A stretch of DNA of 31,683 nt, from IMG/VR virus record IMGVR_UViG_3300038306_000104, positions 1 through 31,683 of that record; one strand, 5' to 3'. The stretch comes from a virus. Position 1 is the stretch's first letter, and every line of letters begins with the position of its first letter. Of the stretch, positions 1-5,786 are shown one piece after another. The notes below the pieces were generated by a model that saw only the letters and a program-made list of their open reading frames with translations, searched no databases and was not told the origin of the DNA. The translations under genes and the position numbers were made by a program.

Positions 1-439
1 CGTATGAAAGGCTCTGTCTCCAGCATGAATGACTCCAATTTTCTTCACTAAATGCACTGTAACACTCGTCACAAGCACTGCCTTCTTCCTTCTTTATAAC
101 CTCAAGACATTTGAGGCACTTGCCATCCTCTCCTATGTTTTGTTGGTGTGCTTTATCACATTCACAGTCTTCAAAATGTGCCTCACATATCATACATGAG
201 TAACATGAATCACAGTCACAGTCATTTACATGCCTATCACATTCTTCACATCTTACACATGAATCACATTCACATTCATCACCACATTCACAGTCGTCTC
301 GACAGTCGCCATTGCAACCACCACCTGAACCGTCTACCTCTACTGAACCATCATGATGAAACTCACCATCATGTATTGCACTAATAAGGATAGAACCTTC
401 AGGCTCTACGCCTACGGATAGACATTTAGTGAGCTTCAA
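1..439 (-). CDS. Cysteine-rich putative metal-binding protein, C-terminus beyond window
   Basis: The minus strand is open from a TTG at 439 to the left edge (146 codons, no stop seen), so the protein is truncated by the window. The first ~45 residues are ordinary. A very dense cysteine block with acidic spacers follows (DCRDDCECGDECECDSC, VRCEEC, DCDCDSCYSCMIC), then two further pairs (KCLKC, CDEC). Such CxC/CxxC spacing suggests binding of several metal ions. The TTG overlaps the stop of the upstream gene (TTGA), which fits translational coupling, and no ATG lies in frame near the beginning. The histidine-rich reading of the opposite strand is the shadow of these TGT/GAT codons. No family is recognised. 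Coding status is likely; the exact start is less sure. Confidence 0.6.
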   Translation of the reverse strand, partial: MKLTKCLSVGVEPEGSILISAIHDGEFHHDGSVEVDGSGGGCNGDCRDDCECGDECECDSCVRCEECDRHVNDCDCDSCYSCMICEAHFEDCECDKAHQQNIGEDGKCLKCLEVIKKEEGSACDECYSAFSEENWSHSCWRQSLSY

Positions 440-807
440 AGAGACTCACCTCTATCGGTGTTCATTCTATCAAGTACTATCTTGTAAGTACTTATCATCT
501 CATTCAACCTGCTCTCAGCCCTTAGACACCATTTTTCCAACTCTTTTTCAGAGTATGGTTGCCTGTAAACCTTGTTCATCACATTACGTGATAACAGTCG
601 TGAGTTGCTGAATACACTCTGGTCAGTAGATGTAGTATTAATCAGGTAGAGATGTTCATCTTCCTGAATTGGTACTACATAACTGTACTCACCCTCATAT
701 TCAGTACGTAGGCATGCTATCATGTCTACATATTCTTTGTTAGCTTCTGCTAACATCATTATTCCCTCGTCAGTAGGGACTAATTTGATGCCCAATTCAA
801 CAACCAT
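436..807 (-). CDS. Hypothetical protein, 123 aa
   Basis: This is an ATG-started frame whose start shares one base with the stop of the preceding minus-strand gene (TAATG), and whose stop overlaps the TTG start of the next gene. It is therefore the middle member of a three-gene coupled operon. The sequence is soluble, has mixed charge and ends in a probable helical region (residues ~85-115). No motif, membrane segment or known family is recognised. It probably belongs to the accessory or early genes of the virus, but nothing in the sequence fixes a function. Confidence 0.65.
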   Translation of the reverse strand: MVVELGIKLVPTDEGIMMLAEANKEYVDMIACLRTEYEGEYSYVVPIQEDEHLYLINTTSTDQSVFSNSRLLSRNVMNKVYRQPYSEKELEKWCLRAESRLNEMISTYKIVLDRMNTDRGESL

Positions 808-1205
808 TAGGGTGTCTCCTTGTTCACCAATAAGGCACTACCTGCCCTATCAAAGGCTAAAAATCGCATTTCGGGTGTCAATTTTCTATACAGTTTAGCA
901 ACTCCACTAATAACTTCACGACTTGCACTCGTATCGTCATTGGTTCGTACGCTAAAGGCACGTAATTCAATCAACTTACAGTTCATCTCCCTTGCGTATG
1001 CGTTAGCACCGTCTAGGAATTCCTGCATTAATGGATTCTCAGCTGAGGCATTAAAATTCTCAGCCTGTTTGGAGTCAATACTCATCAAATGCTTTACAGC
1101 CTTGAGAGCCTGACTAGACTCAATACTACCTTCTCTTACACCATTCATAATCATCTCGATTACCTCAGATGTTTTGAAGCTTCGGATTTCAGTCTTTTCC
1201 ATCAT
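807..1205 (-). CDS. Hypothetical protein, 132 aa, first gene of left operon
   Basis: This is the first gene of the leftward three-gene operon. An AT-rich TATA-like element (minus strand, around 1223-1231) lies about 25 nt upstream of the ATG at 1205, matching the promoter spacing used elsewhere in the window; a second ATG follows immediately. The protein is mainly helical and charged (residues 1-60), then has a mixed segment ending KLTPEMRFLAFDRAGSALLV. No cysteines form a metal site and no membrane segment is seen. The family is not recognised. Coupling to the two downstream genes suggests joint expression and possibly a joint role. Confidence 0.65.
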   Translation of the reverse strand: MMEKTEIRSFKTSEVIEMIMNGVREGSIESSQALKAVKHLMSIDSKQAENFNASAENPLMQEFLDGANAYAREMNCKLIELRAFSVRTNDDTSASREVISGVAKLYRKLTPEMRFLAFDRAGSALLVNKETP

Positions 1206-1256
1206 AGTTTCTTCTTGCTAGGGTAAATTAATACTACCTAGTATCAAAAAGTAGGA

Positions 1257-1484
1257 CTAGTAGTCCATTGGTTTGCCACATTTAAGGCAGTAGTTGTCCT
1301 CATCACGTTCGTGTAAAGGACATTTTATATTGTCTAGACCTCTGAGAAACCCAAAGGTATAGACTTCTTCATCATATTCCATGATCATAATAGGACTAGT
1401 ATCAATAAACACACTACATACACAGTAACATAACTCTAAACAAGAGCATATACTGTCATATATAGAGACGTTTTGATTTGACAC
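1257..1484 (-). CDS. Small protein with C-terminal zinc-ribbon half
   Basis: The frame begins with GTG at 1484 and ends MDY. The C-terminus carries a compact zinc-binding pattern, CPLH then YCLKCGKPM, of the zinc-knuckle type frequent in archaeal virus proteins. The N-terminal 30 residues hold five cysteines in an odd hydrophobic context (SICSCLELCYCVC). This part may be genuine or may lie upstream of the true start: in-frame ATGs at residues 32 and 34 would give a ~43-residue protein. A weak TTTTAA element sits about 22-25 nt upstream of the GTG. The function is unknown; nucleic-acid or protein binding is only inferred from the zinc motif. Confidence 0.5.
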   Translation of the reverse strand: MSNQNVSIYDSICSCLELCYCVCSVFIDTSPIMIMEYDEEVYTFGFLRGLDNIKCPLHERDEDNYCLKCGKPMDY

Positions 1485-1499
1485 TAGTCATGATAATAT

Positions 1500-2290
1500 T
1501 CCCTTAAAACCATACGTACGTACGTAATCGTACTACCGTAGGTTTTCTAGTTACAAGTGTCCCCGTAAGGGGTGTTCTTTATACTACCGTTTGTGCCTGA
1601 GATTTGGTCTTTGTAATTGCCTAGTACGGCTAACCTATTCATCAGGTCATCTGTTTGGTTACGTACATACGTACGTATAATGTCTTTCAAGTGGTTTCAG
1701 TTATTAAGGATGTTTCACCACCACTAACTTTTCAAGTAATTTCTTACCAGCCGACTACGCCTAGAGCCACTCTCGGTATGAGTTTATGCCTACTAGTACG
1801 TACGTACTGTCTATAAGAAATGGTGATAATTCACCAAATTCATAGGTAGTCTTACGACTACGTTTACCTCAGATGTTTCGCCAATCATACTATACGTACG
1901 TATTGGTTTATCACCTGATTTGTCTTACAGTTATAACTTTCCCCTTTCGAGTGCGTGCTCTGTTGGACACGTTCGACCATCATAAAGTGATGTTTAGGCT
2001 CATAGTAACCCTTTAAGATTGAGATATCTCTAAGGTTCTATTAGACACGACTACCCTCGACACATTGGCGTATGCTGAACGAGTTCTCATACTCATTCCG
2101 TGCCTAGTGCCTATTAATAGCCCTATCACCAAATGGTTCATAGGTTGAGTCCTAAGACTAACAACTTGAACTTGTGGTCTAAGAAAGCGACCACGCCTGA
2201 GAGATCATCTCAGACAACCCTTAATGCGTATCGGTACATATAACATTTCCACAGTGTTTAGGAACGAATAACCCGTGGGTGGTCGACATA
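1500..2290. other. Gene-free structured block with repeated palindromes (origin or large ncRNA candidate)
   Basis: About 790 bp hold no convincing gene on either strand, and the GC content is visibly higher than in the coding regions. Four TACGTACGTA-type palindromes occur at 1513-1526, 1660-1677, 1796-1807 and 1892-1903. A module TCACCAAAT..TTCATAGGT followed by a hairpin occurs twice (1830-1861 and 2125-2158), the hairpins being GTAGTC/GACTAC and AGTC/GACT. Other perfect stems: CCCC-GTAA-GGGG (1561-1572), GTGGTC/GACCAC (2174-2194), CTGAGA/TCTCAG (2197-2213). A minus-strand TATA box lies at 2283-2293. The layout fits a replication origin with iterons or a long structured RNA; the sequence alone does not decide. 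Confidence 0.6.
1513..1903. repeat. Four dispersed TACGTACGTA palindromes
   Basis: Copies are TACGTACGTACGTA (1513-1526), TACGTACATACGTACGTA (1660-1677), GTACGTACGTAC (1796-1807) and ATACGTACGTAT (1892-1903), spaced about 147, 136 and 96 bp apart. All are self-complementary or nearly so, as expected for binding sites of a dimeric protein. The second and third are followed by related sequence (TGTCT..AAG), so they sit in a larger repeated context and are not simple-sequence noise. Confidence 0.7.
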
Positions 2291-2293
2291 TAA
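2283..2293 (-). promoter_or_regulatory. Minus-strand TATA box facing the gene-free block
   Basis: The minus strand reads TTTTTTATATG here. With the ~26-nt spacing seen elsewhere, transcription would begin near 2262 and run leftward through the whole gene-free block toward the gene ending at 1257. This is the best evidence that the block is transcribed, either as an RNA of its own or as a very long leader. Confidence 0.4.
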
Positions 2294-2417
2294 AAAATCC
2301 CATTTTTGAGAATTAGAGGATATATATATGTTATGAATCGGACAGGACTGGAAATAATTGATAATCAATATATTATATAAAGATACATTTATATTATCTG
2401 TTTCATTATAAATAATT

Positions 2418-2684
2418 ATGTTAATAGAAACATTGGTTATATGCTCATTAATAATCAACGCACCATATTATGACTGTGATGAAACATGGCAAATATATAT
2501 TTTTGATAAAGATTCATGGAAATATTGTACCGAATATAACAGTTATGCGTGTGCGAAATGGTTTCCAAAAAGAATCTATATAGGATTAGACCATTATGAT
2601 TCATGGAAAGATAGTTGCGGTCATACATTATTATTTCATGAGTTAAATCATCTTAAATATCTAAGTGAAAATTATTGTCATTAA
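2418..2684 (+). CDS. Small exported HExxH (zincin-like) protein, 88 aa
   Basis: The frame starts at ATG 2418 with a TATA box (CATTTATATTA, 2386-2396) about 27 nt upstream, giving a leaderless transcript. Residues 1-15 are hydrophobic and resemble a signal peptide or membrane anchor. Residues 74-78 read HELNH, the zinc-binding catalytic HExxH motif of zincin metallopeptidases, in the context GHTLLFHELNHLKYL. Cysteines at 20, 37, 45, 67 and 87 could form disulfides outside the cell. The protein is much shorter than usual zincins, so it is either a minimal enzyme or a domain fragment. A lysis or cell-surface role is inference. It is the only plus-strand gene in the left arm and its 3' end overlaps the convergent nuclease gene by 32 nt. 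Confidence 0.75.
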   Translation: MLIETLVICSLIINAPYYDCDETWQIYIFDKDSWKYCTEYNSYACAKWFPKRIYIGLDHYDSWKDSCGHTLLFHELNHLKYLSENYCH

Positions 2685-3201
2685 AGTCATAGGCTGGGGA
2701 CTTTAAACCATAACCGTTTAACACTCCCTTGTAATGAATGTGTCCAAGTACCTCATATAGGTTTGTGCCTAGACTGAGAGAATGTTTCCTTATATACTCT
2801 TTCTTTAGGAGATAGGCTTCCTTTGATTTAGTATCTCCCTTGCCTATGAACGAGACCTGTCTACTTTTACTATCAAGAATTGCATTGTTTATAAGTGTCG
2901 GGGTGGTTAGGATATATTCGTCTCCACAATCAAATACCCAGTAGTCAGCCTTTGTGGTACTTAGTGCACTGGGCTTGCCTCCGAATGAGGTTTCTATTAC
3001 CAAGTTTCCCGTGTCTTGTGATTTCCTATCTCTTTTAGCCTCTACACTCTTTCTTAACTCTGGGATGTATATGTCATAGTCTTTGAAATATCCTTCCTTT
3101 ATATAGGCGTGGGGGAAGTTCTTGTTCAACTCGTCCAGCACCATGCCCTCAAAATTTTTGCCTACGGCAAGATCCTTATGAAACGTGTCATTGACACCCA
3201 T
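2653..3201 (-). CDS. PD-(D/E)XK-family nuclease candidate, 182 aa
   Basis: A leaderless promoter (minus-strand GATATATATAAGG, about 3219-3231) sits ~26 nt before the ATG at 3201. The N-terminal half has the PD-(D/E)XK arrangement: an early acidic helix (GKNFEGMVLDELNK), then YDIYIPE followed by a beta strand with KSVEAKRD, where D and ExK are the expected metal and catalytic residues. Holliday-junction resolvases and phage recombination nucleases share this core. The C-terminal half (residues ~85-182) is not recognised. It probably acts on viral DNA in replication, recombination or packaging. The gene converges on and overlaps the HExxH gene. Confidence 0.65.
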   Translation of the reverse strand: MGVNDTFHKDLAVGKNFEGMVLDELNKNFPHAYIKEGYFKDYDIYIPELRKSVEAKRDRKSQDTGNLVIETSFGGKPSALSTTKADYWVFDCGDEYILTTPTLINNAILDSKSRQVSFIGKGDTKSKEAYLLKKEYIRKHSLSLGTNLYEVLGHIHYKGVLNGYGLKSPAYDFNDNNFHLDI

Positions 3202-3231
3202 GTTATGTAATCATATATCCCTTATATATAT

Positions 3232-3513
3232 CTATCTCAAGAAATGACCTAAGATAAACCCCATGACTCCTATACCACCTAGGACTATAACAGTGATGGC
3301 TGTGGAGACTTTAACATTTTCTCTATCCCAGATTTTCTTTGCTCTCTTATCACACTCGTTACATCCTTCTGTTATTCTACCCGTCTTAAAGTCGGGGATA
3401 AAACAACAGAATGACCATGTATTACTACGACAATTTGGACACTCCATTGAATGTCTAATCTTGTTTATACCCGAAAATTCATCTAATGTATCTTCTCTGT
3501 CGTCCCAGTTCAT
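3232..3513 (-). CDS. Zinc-ribbon protein with C-terminal membrane segment, 93 aa
   Basis: The start is placed at ATG 3513, two bases downstream of the stop of the preceding gene (TAGAATG). A longer frame from GTG 3543 exists but its extra residues lie inside that gene. Two cysteine pairs (CPNC and CNEC) about 34 residues apart form a zinc ribbon, and further cysteines (SFCCF) lie between. The last ~20 residues (TAITVIVLGGIGVMGFILG) are a membrane helix, so the zinc domain is held at the membrane, probably on the cytoplasmic side. The function is unknown. It is co-transcribed with two upstream small genes. Confidence 0.65.
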   Translation of the reverse strand: MNWDDREDTLDEFSGINKIRHSMECPNCRSNTWSFCCFIPDFKTGRITEGCNECDKRAKKIWDRENVKVSTAITVIVLGGIGVMGFILGHFLR

Positions 3514-3514
3514 T

Positions 3515-3655
3515 CTAGTCACCCTTTGGATAACAGTCTTCACATAGTATATTATACCCGTTGGATAACTTCACGTTACTTTTAAAGCAGTTATGACATA
3601 ATCCTCTAGTATTATCTTCTTTAACTAAACCCAATAGTTTTCTTATTCCGAACAT
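3515..3655 (-). CDS. 46-aa zinc-knuckle protein
   Basis: This is a short frame, ATG 3655 to TAG 3515, with a clear treble-clef-like pattern: CHNC, a 14-residue spacer, then CEDC, preceded by a basic N-terminus (MFGIRKLLG). Its start overlaps the end of the upstream gene by 13 nt and its stop is two bases before the next start, so it lies tightly inside an operon. Such mini zinc ribbons are common in archaeal viruses, where they often bind nucleic acid or polymerase; here that is only a guess. Confidence 0.65.
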   Translation of the reverse strand: MFGIRKLLGLVKEDNTRGLCHNCFKSNVKLSNGYNILCEDCYPKGD

Positions 3656-3843
3656 CTATTAATACATTCCTTTAGAACTTTGATTCTATAGTCTCTTTCT
3701 TTGGAGACTGTTTGATGTTCAATCATATGTAATACACTCTTAAAGTCTACTAAATGTTCTTTACGTTGTTTGTCATCACTGTACATGACTATTCCTTCAA
3801 ATCTTCCATATATAAATCTTTCGATAACCCTGCTATTAGACAC
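3643..3843 (-). CDS. Hypothetical protein, 66 aa
   Basis: The start is set at GTG 3843 because a TATA-like element (minus strand GTGTATAAC, 3865-3873) lies 26 nt upstream, the spacing of leaderless genes in this window; a TTG at 3846 is the alternative. The protein is charged and soluble (FEGIVMYSDDKQRKEH...), without motif or membrane segment. It is the first gene of a three-gene group with the 46-aa zinc protein and the membrane-anchored zinc ribbon. No family is recognised. Confidence 0.55.
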   Translation of the reverse strand: MSNSRVIERFIYGRFEGIVMYSDDKQRKEHLVDFKSVLHMIEHQTVSKERDYRIKVLKECINRCSE

Positions 3844-3903
3844 CAACAGTAACTATCGTTCTCTGTTATACACTTGCTGTGATTCTTGTGAGTATTATGT
3901 TTA

Positions 3904-4212
3904 TTATTTAATTTCATTGTTAATTGTCAAGCCGAAAGATCCATCAGATGTCTCGATATTATTCATCTCCACACCGTCATCTATATCATTCTTTGGTATT
4001 GAAATATCGTCCTTGTCCGAAGCATCAATTACATCTTTGGTAGTAGACACCAATTCCTTATTTTTTTTATTTTGTTTATCCATCCCATCTAACATGATAC
4101 TTGCCTGTACCCTTACTAGACACTTTCCTAGTTTATTGAATGAATGATCGCCTATTATTTCATTGCAGGCGATACATGTCATTCGTTTAATCTGTTTACT
4201 TCCAAATGTCAC
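3904..4212 (-). CDS. Hypothetical protein with N-terminal CxxC, 102 aa
   Basis: The longest frame begins at ATG 4233, but the TATA box (minus strand TTATATAATG, 4231-4240) touches that ATG, so the transcript would start inside the frame. GTG 4212 lies ~26 nt from the box and fits the leaderless pattern; ATG 4182 (MTCIACNEI) is the alternative. Residues after the start contain CIAC and a later cysteine. The C-terminal half is acidic, rich in D, N and I and probably disordered. The function is unknown. Confidence 0.5.
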   Translation of the reverse strand: MTFGSKQIKRMTCIACNEIIGDHSFNKLGKCLVRVQASIMLDGMDKQNKKNKELVSTTKDVIDASDKDDISIPKNDIDDGVEMNNIETSDGSFGLTINNEIK

Positions 4213-4243
4213 ACTTCTATATATATGACACATTATATAAAAG

Positions 4244-4453
4244 TTACGCAGATAAAAACTGATATGCTTCTATAACTCTCTGCTTTCGTCCTTTCATCTT
4301 TGGAGGAAACATACAACATGGACATTTATTATCAATTAATAAATTTTTATTAATCCATGAATCACATCTGTTACAATGTGAATGTGTTTTATATGGATCA
4401 CCAAATGGTCGTTTACTCTCAACTCTACTACACACACCTTTACATCCTTTCAT
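4244..4453 (-). CDS. Small zinc-finger protein, 69 aa
   Basis: A TATA box (minus strand ATTTATATAATG, 4471-4482) lies ~24 nt before ATG 4453. Cysteines and histidines are arranged as CKGVC near the N-terminus, then HSHCNRC, then CPCC, followed by a basic PPKMKGRKQR stretch. The central pair and CPCC, about 14 residues apart, fit a zinc ribbon. The basic tail suggests nucleic-acid contact, which is inference. It is a single gene with its own promoter, 20 bp beyond the upstream membrane-protein gene's promoter region. Confidence 0.65.
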   Translation of the reverse strand: MKGCKGVCSRVESKRPFGDPYKTHSHCNRCDSWINKNLLIDNKCPCCMFPPKMKGRKQRVIEAYQFLSA

Positions 4454-4488
4454 AGTATGGAATGATATATAACATTATATAAATGTTT

Positions 4489-4668
4489 CTAACGCCACTC
4501 TTCTAATGAATCTGGAGATATCTCATCTATATTAACAATTTTATATTTAGATGTATTTTCAATCGAAGATGGTTTAGCAAAGTAATAAAGCCCCACTATC
4601 CCCACTGGTATGAGTATGATTGTCCCAAGACAAAACAACGATAAAAAGAATAATAGAATCTTTGACAT
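4489..4668 (-). CDS. 59-aa single-pass membrane protein
   Basis: The frame runs ATG 4668 to TAG 4489. Residues ~4-31 are strongly hydrophobic (LLFFLSLFCLGTIILIPVG, then IVGLYYF), followed by a short polar tail (KPSSIENTSK...). This indicates an N-terminal membrane helix with a ~28-residue exposed C-terminus. A TATA-like ATTTTTATTA (4691-4700, minus) lies 27 nt upstream. It is too short for a family call; a small virus membrane protein, possibly acting at exit or entry, is speculative. Confidence 0.55.
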   Translation of the reverse strand: MSKILLFFLSLFCLGTIILIPVGIVGLYYFAKPSSIENTSKYKIVNIDEISPDSLEEWR

Positions 4669-4729
4669 ACTTTATACATGTGAAAGAGTAATAAAAATCT
4701 TTCTAGAAGATTTCTAATTAAAAATTATT

Positions 4730-4765
4730 GTATGACATATGTATGACATACATATGTATGACATA
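4730..4765. repeat. GTATGACATA repeats forming a 10-bp palindrome
   Basis: GTATGACATA occurs at 4730-4739, 4741-4750 and 4756-4765. Within them CATATGTATG-A-CATACATATG (4736-4756) is a perfect inverted repeat with one central base. It lies just upstream of the leftward membrane-protein promoter, so a dimeric repressor or activator site is plausible. Confidence 0.6.
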
Positions 4766-4997
4766 CTACATACACACGATATTATACATATAATTAAAAT
4801 TAAATGTTTAGATCCATGGTAGACGATTTCGCCTATAATAACACTAGGACATTAAGATCCAAACAGGTTGGATGATGAATCTTACGTGTTCATCAAGTCA
4901 CGACCTGCGACAACGAGGTGCTTTAGTGCCAAATATGTTCTAATTGACCTGTATATATTACGTGAATATATTATATAAGTTTTTTGATATTAAAATT

Positions 4998-5094
4998 CTA
5001 CCCCAAAAGTTGTATAATACGATCAAATATTTTTACTTTCTTTTTGTTGCAGGTGACGGCTTTATCCACGTTGCAACGGTTAATATAGGGGTAG
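4998..5094 (+). ncRNA. Candidate small structured RNA
   Basis: CTACCCC (4998-5004) pairs perfectly with GGGGTAG (5088-5094), and flanking AAAT/ATTT nearly extends the stem. An inner hairpin GTTGCA/TGCAAC lies at 5046-5077. A plus-strand TATA box (TTATATAA, 4971-4978) is ~26 nt before the 5' stem, so the predicted transcript would begin where the stem begins. No known RNA family is recognised and the orientation is inferred only from the TATA box. Confidence 0.35.
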
Positions 5095-5302
5095 ATTTGG
5101 TCTAAGAGGGCTACCGTTCGTTTCGGACTGTTTCGGGTAATCCCTGAAGACTGATTATCAGTAATGTCCACGTAATATAAACTTAACTAAAAGCTCGGTT
5201 TTTAGGGGTCTATAGAATATATACCATAGTGTTGGAGTATGGCATGCTATCAAAAAGCTCGGAAATCCGAGTCTATATCTTATATATGTCTTCAAAACCC
5301 CG

Positions 5303-5319
5303 TTTTTGCTACGCAAAAA
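5303..5319. terminator. Hairpin terminator candidate after the leftward 70-aa gene
   Basis: TTTTTGC-TAC-GCAAAAA forms a perfect 7-bp stem with a T-run on either strand. It lies 12 bp beyond the stop of the leftward gene ending at 5331 and could end that transcript. Confidence 0.4.
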
Positions 5320-5330
5320 TATATGTTATA

Positions 5331-5543
5331 TTAATTATCATGTACGTGATGTTCTTTATCATAATTTATTTTGTCCTCGCACAAGAACGATAACTTCCAG
5401 AACGTCTTCTTGTCGTCCATACCCAATGCCTCTGGGTTTTTCCCAAAGCATAATTCGAACCAGCGTATCACTGTTTTATAATCGTGTAATTCAAAGTCCA
5501 CCATATCACTGTTAAATACTATGTCCTTTAAATACTTTAACAT
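5331..5543 (-). CDS. Hypothetical protein, 70 aa
   Basis: The open frame extends to 5651 and would add a hydrophobic N-terminus, but that extension runs antisense to a well-supported plus-strand gene and through its promoter. ATG 5543 (MLKYLKDIVFNS) is preferred because a minus-strand TATA box (around 5565-5573) lies 26 nt upstream. The protein is soluble and charged, with an ELHDYKTVIRWFELCFGKN helix and a histidine-rich end (EHHVHDN). No family is recognised. Confidence 0.5.
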   Translation of the reverse strand: MLKYLKDIVFNSDMVDFELHDYKTVIRWFELCFGKNPEALGMDDKKTFWKLSFLCEDKINYDKEHHVHDN

Positions 5544-5583
5544 AACAACAAACTTTATATTAGTATTATATATTGTATAATAC
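5544..5583. promoter_or_regulatory. 40-bp overlapping divergent promoter
   Basis: Only 40 bp separate the leftward ATG (5543) and the rightward ATG (5584). The rightward TATA (CTTTATATTA, 5553-5562) is ~27 nt from its start, and the leftward TATA (centre ~5569) is 26 nt from its own. The two boxes are interleaved, so the two polymerases probably exclude each other. Confidence 0.5.
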
Positions 5584-5724
5584 ATGAGCAAGGACAAGAT
5601 TGAGGCTATAAGGGAGAATACCCCAACAATGATTAAAAAGGAAGTAGCCAAACCCTGTTCTTGTATCCAAGATACAGGACGAGATATTAGATGTCCTGAT
5701 CATGGTGATCCTGACAAAATCTGA
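5584..5724 (+). CDS. 46-aa cysteine/histidine protein
   Basis: A short frame from ATG 5584 to TGA 5724 with a correctly spaced TATA box. The N-terminal half is charged (KDKIEAIRENTPTMIKKEV); the C-terminal half holds CSC, a nine-residue spacer and CPDHGD, a likely zinc-binding knuckle. It is the first gene of the rightward strand and lies 62 bp before the portal gene, which has its own promoter. The function is unknown. Confidence 0.6.
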   Translation: MSKDKIEAIRENTPTMIKKEVAKPCSCIQDTGRDIRCPDHGDPDKI

Positions 5725-5757
5725 CACCATGTCAAAATATGTTATTTATACAATAAG

Positions 5758-5765
5758 TTTATAAA
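5758..5765 (+). promoter_or_regulatory. TATA box of the portal operon
   Basis: TTTATAAA is centred 25-26 nt before ATG 5787, implying a leaderless portal mRNA that probably continues through the next two overlapping genes. Confidence 0.6.
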
Positions 5766-5786
5766 CTATTATATATTCATTATACT

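Larger units (their letters stand above)
4669..5330. other. Second gene-free block with palindrome, hairpins and candidate RNA
   Basis: There is no supported gene in ~660 bp. Contents: a 10-bp inverted repeat at 4736-4756 within three GTATGACATA repeats; a 7-bp long-range stem CTACCCC/GGGGTAG enclosing a hairpin (4998-5094); hairpins ACTGA/TCAGT (5150-5162) and CTCGG/CCGAG (5258-5271); a repeated AAAAGCTCGG (5189-5198 and 5253-5262); and a terminator-like hairpin (5303-5319). It lies between the leftward accessory genes and the rightward structural module, so it is a likely control region. Confidence 0.55.

Noticed and set aside
148-384. Histidine-rich 78-residue frame on the plus strand
   Set aside because: It is the complement of the TGT/GAT-rich cysteine gene on the minus strand; the His/Ser/Leu pattern follows from those codons and no promoter fits.
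3770-4147. 125-residue plus-strand frame
   Set aside because: It covers the complements of two minus-strand genes, is Ser/Leu/Ile-rich without motif and has no promoter at the right distance.
4869-4930. C/D-box guide RNA suggested by ATGATGA
   Set aside because: No CTGA D-box lies at the required distance and no C'/D' pair is visible.
1500-5330. tRNA genes in the gene-free blocks
   Set aside because: No GGTTCGAATCC-type T-arm with a matching acceptor stem was seen on either strand.
5544-5651. Hydrophobic N-terminal extension of the leftward gene at 5331
   Set aside because: It runs antisense through a plus-strand gene that has a correctly placed TATA box, and a promoter-supported internal ATG exists at 5543.
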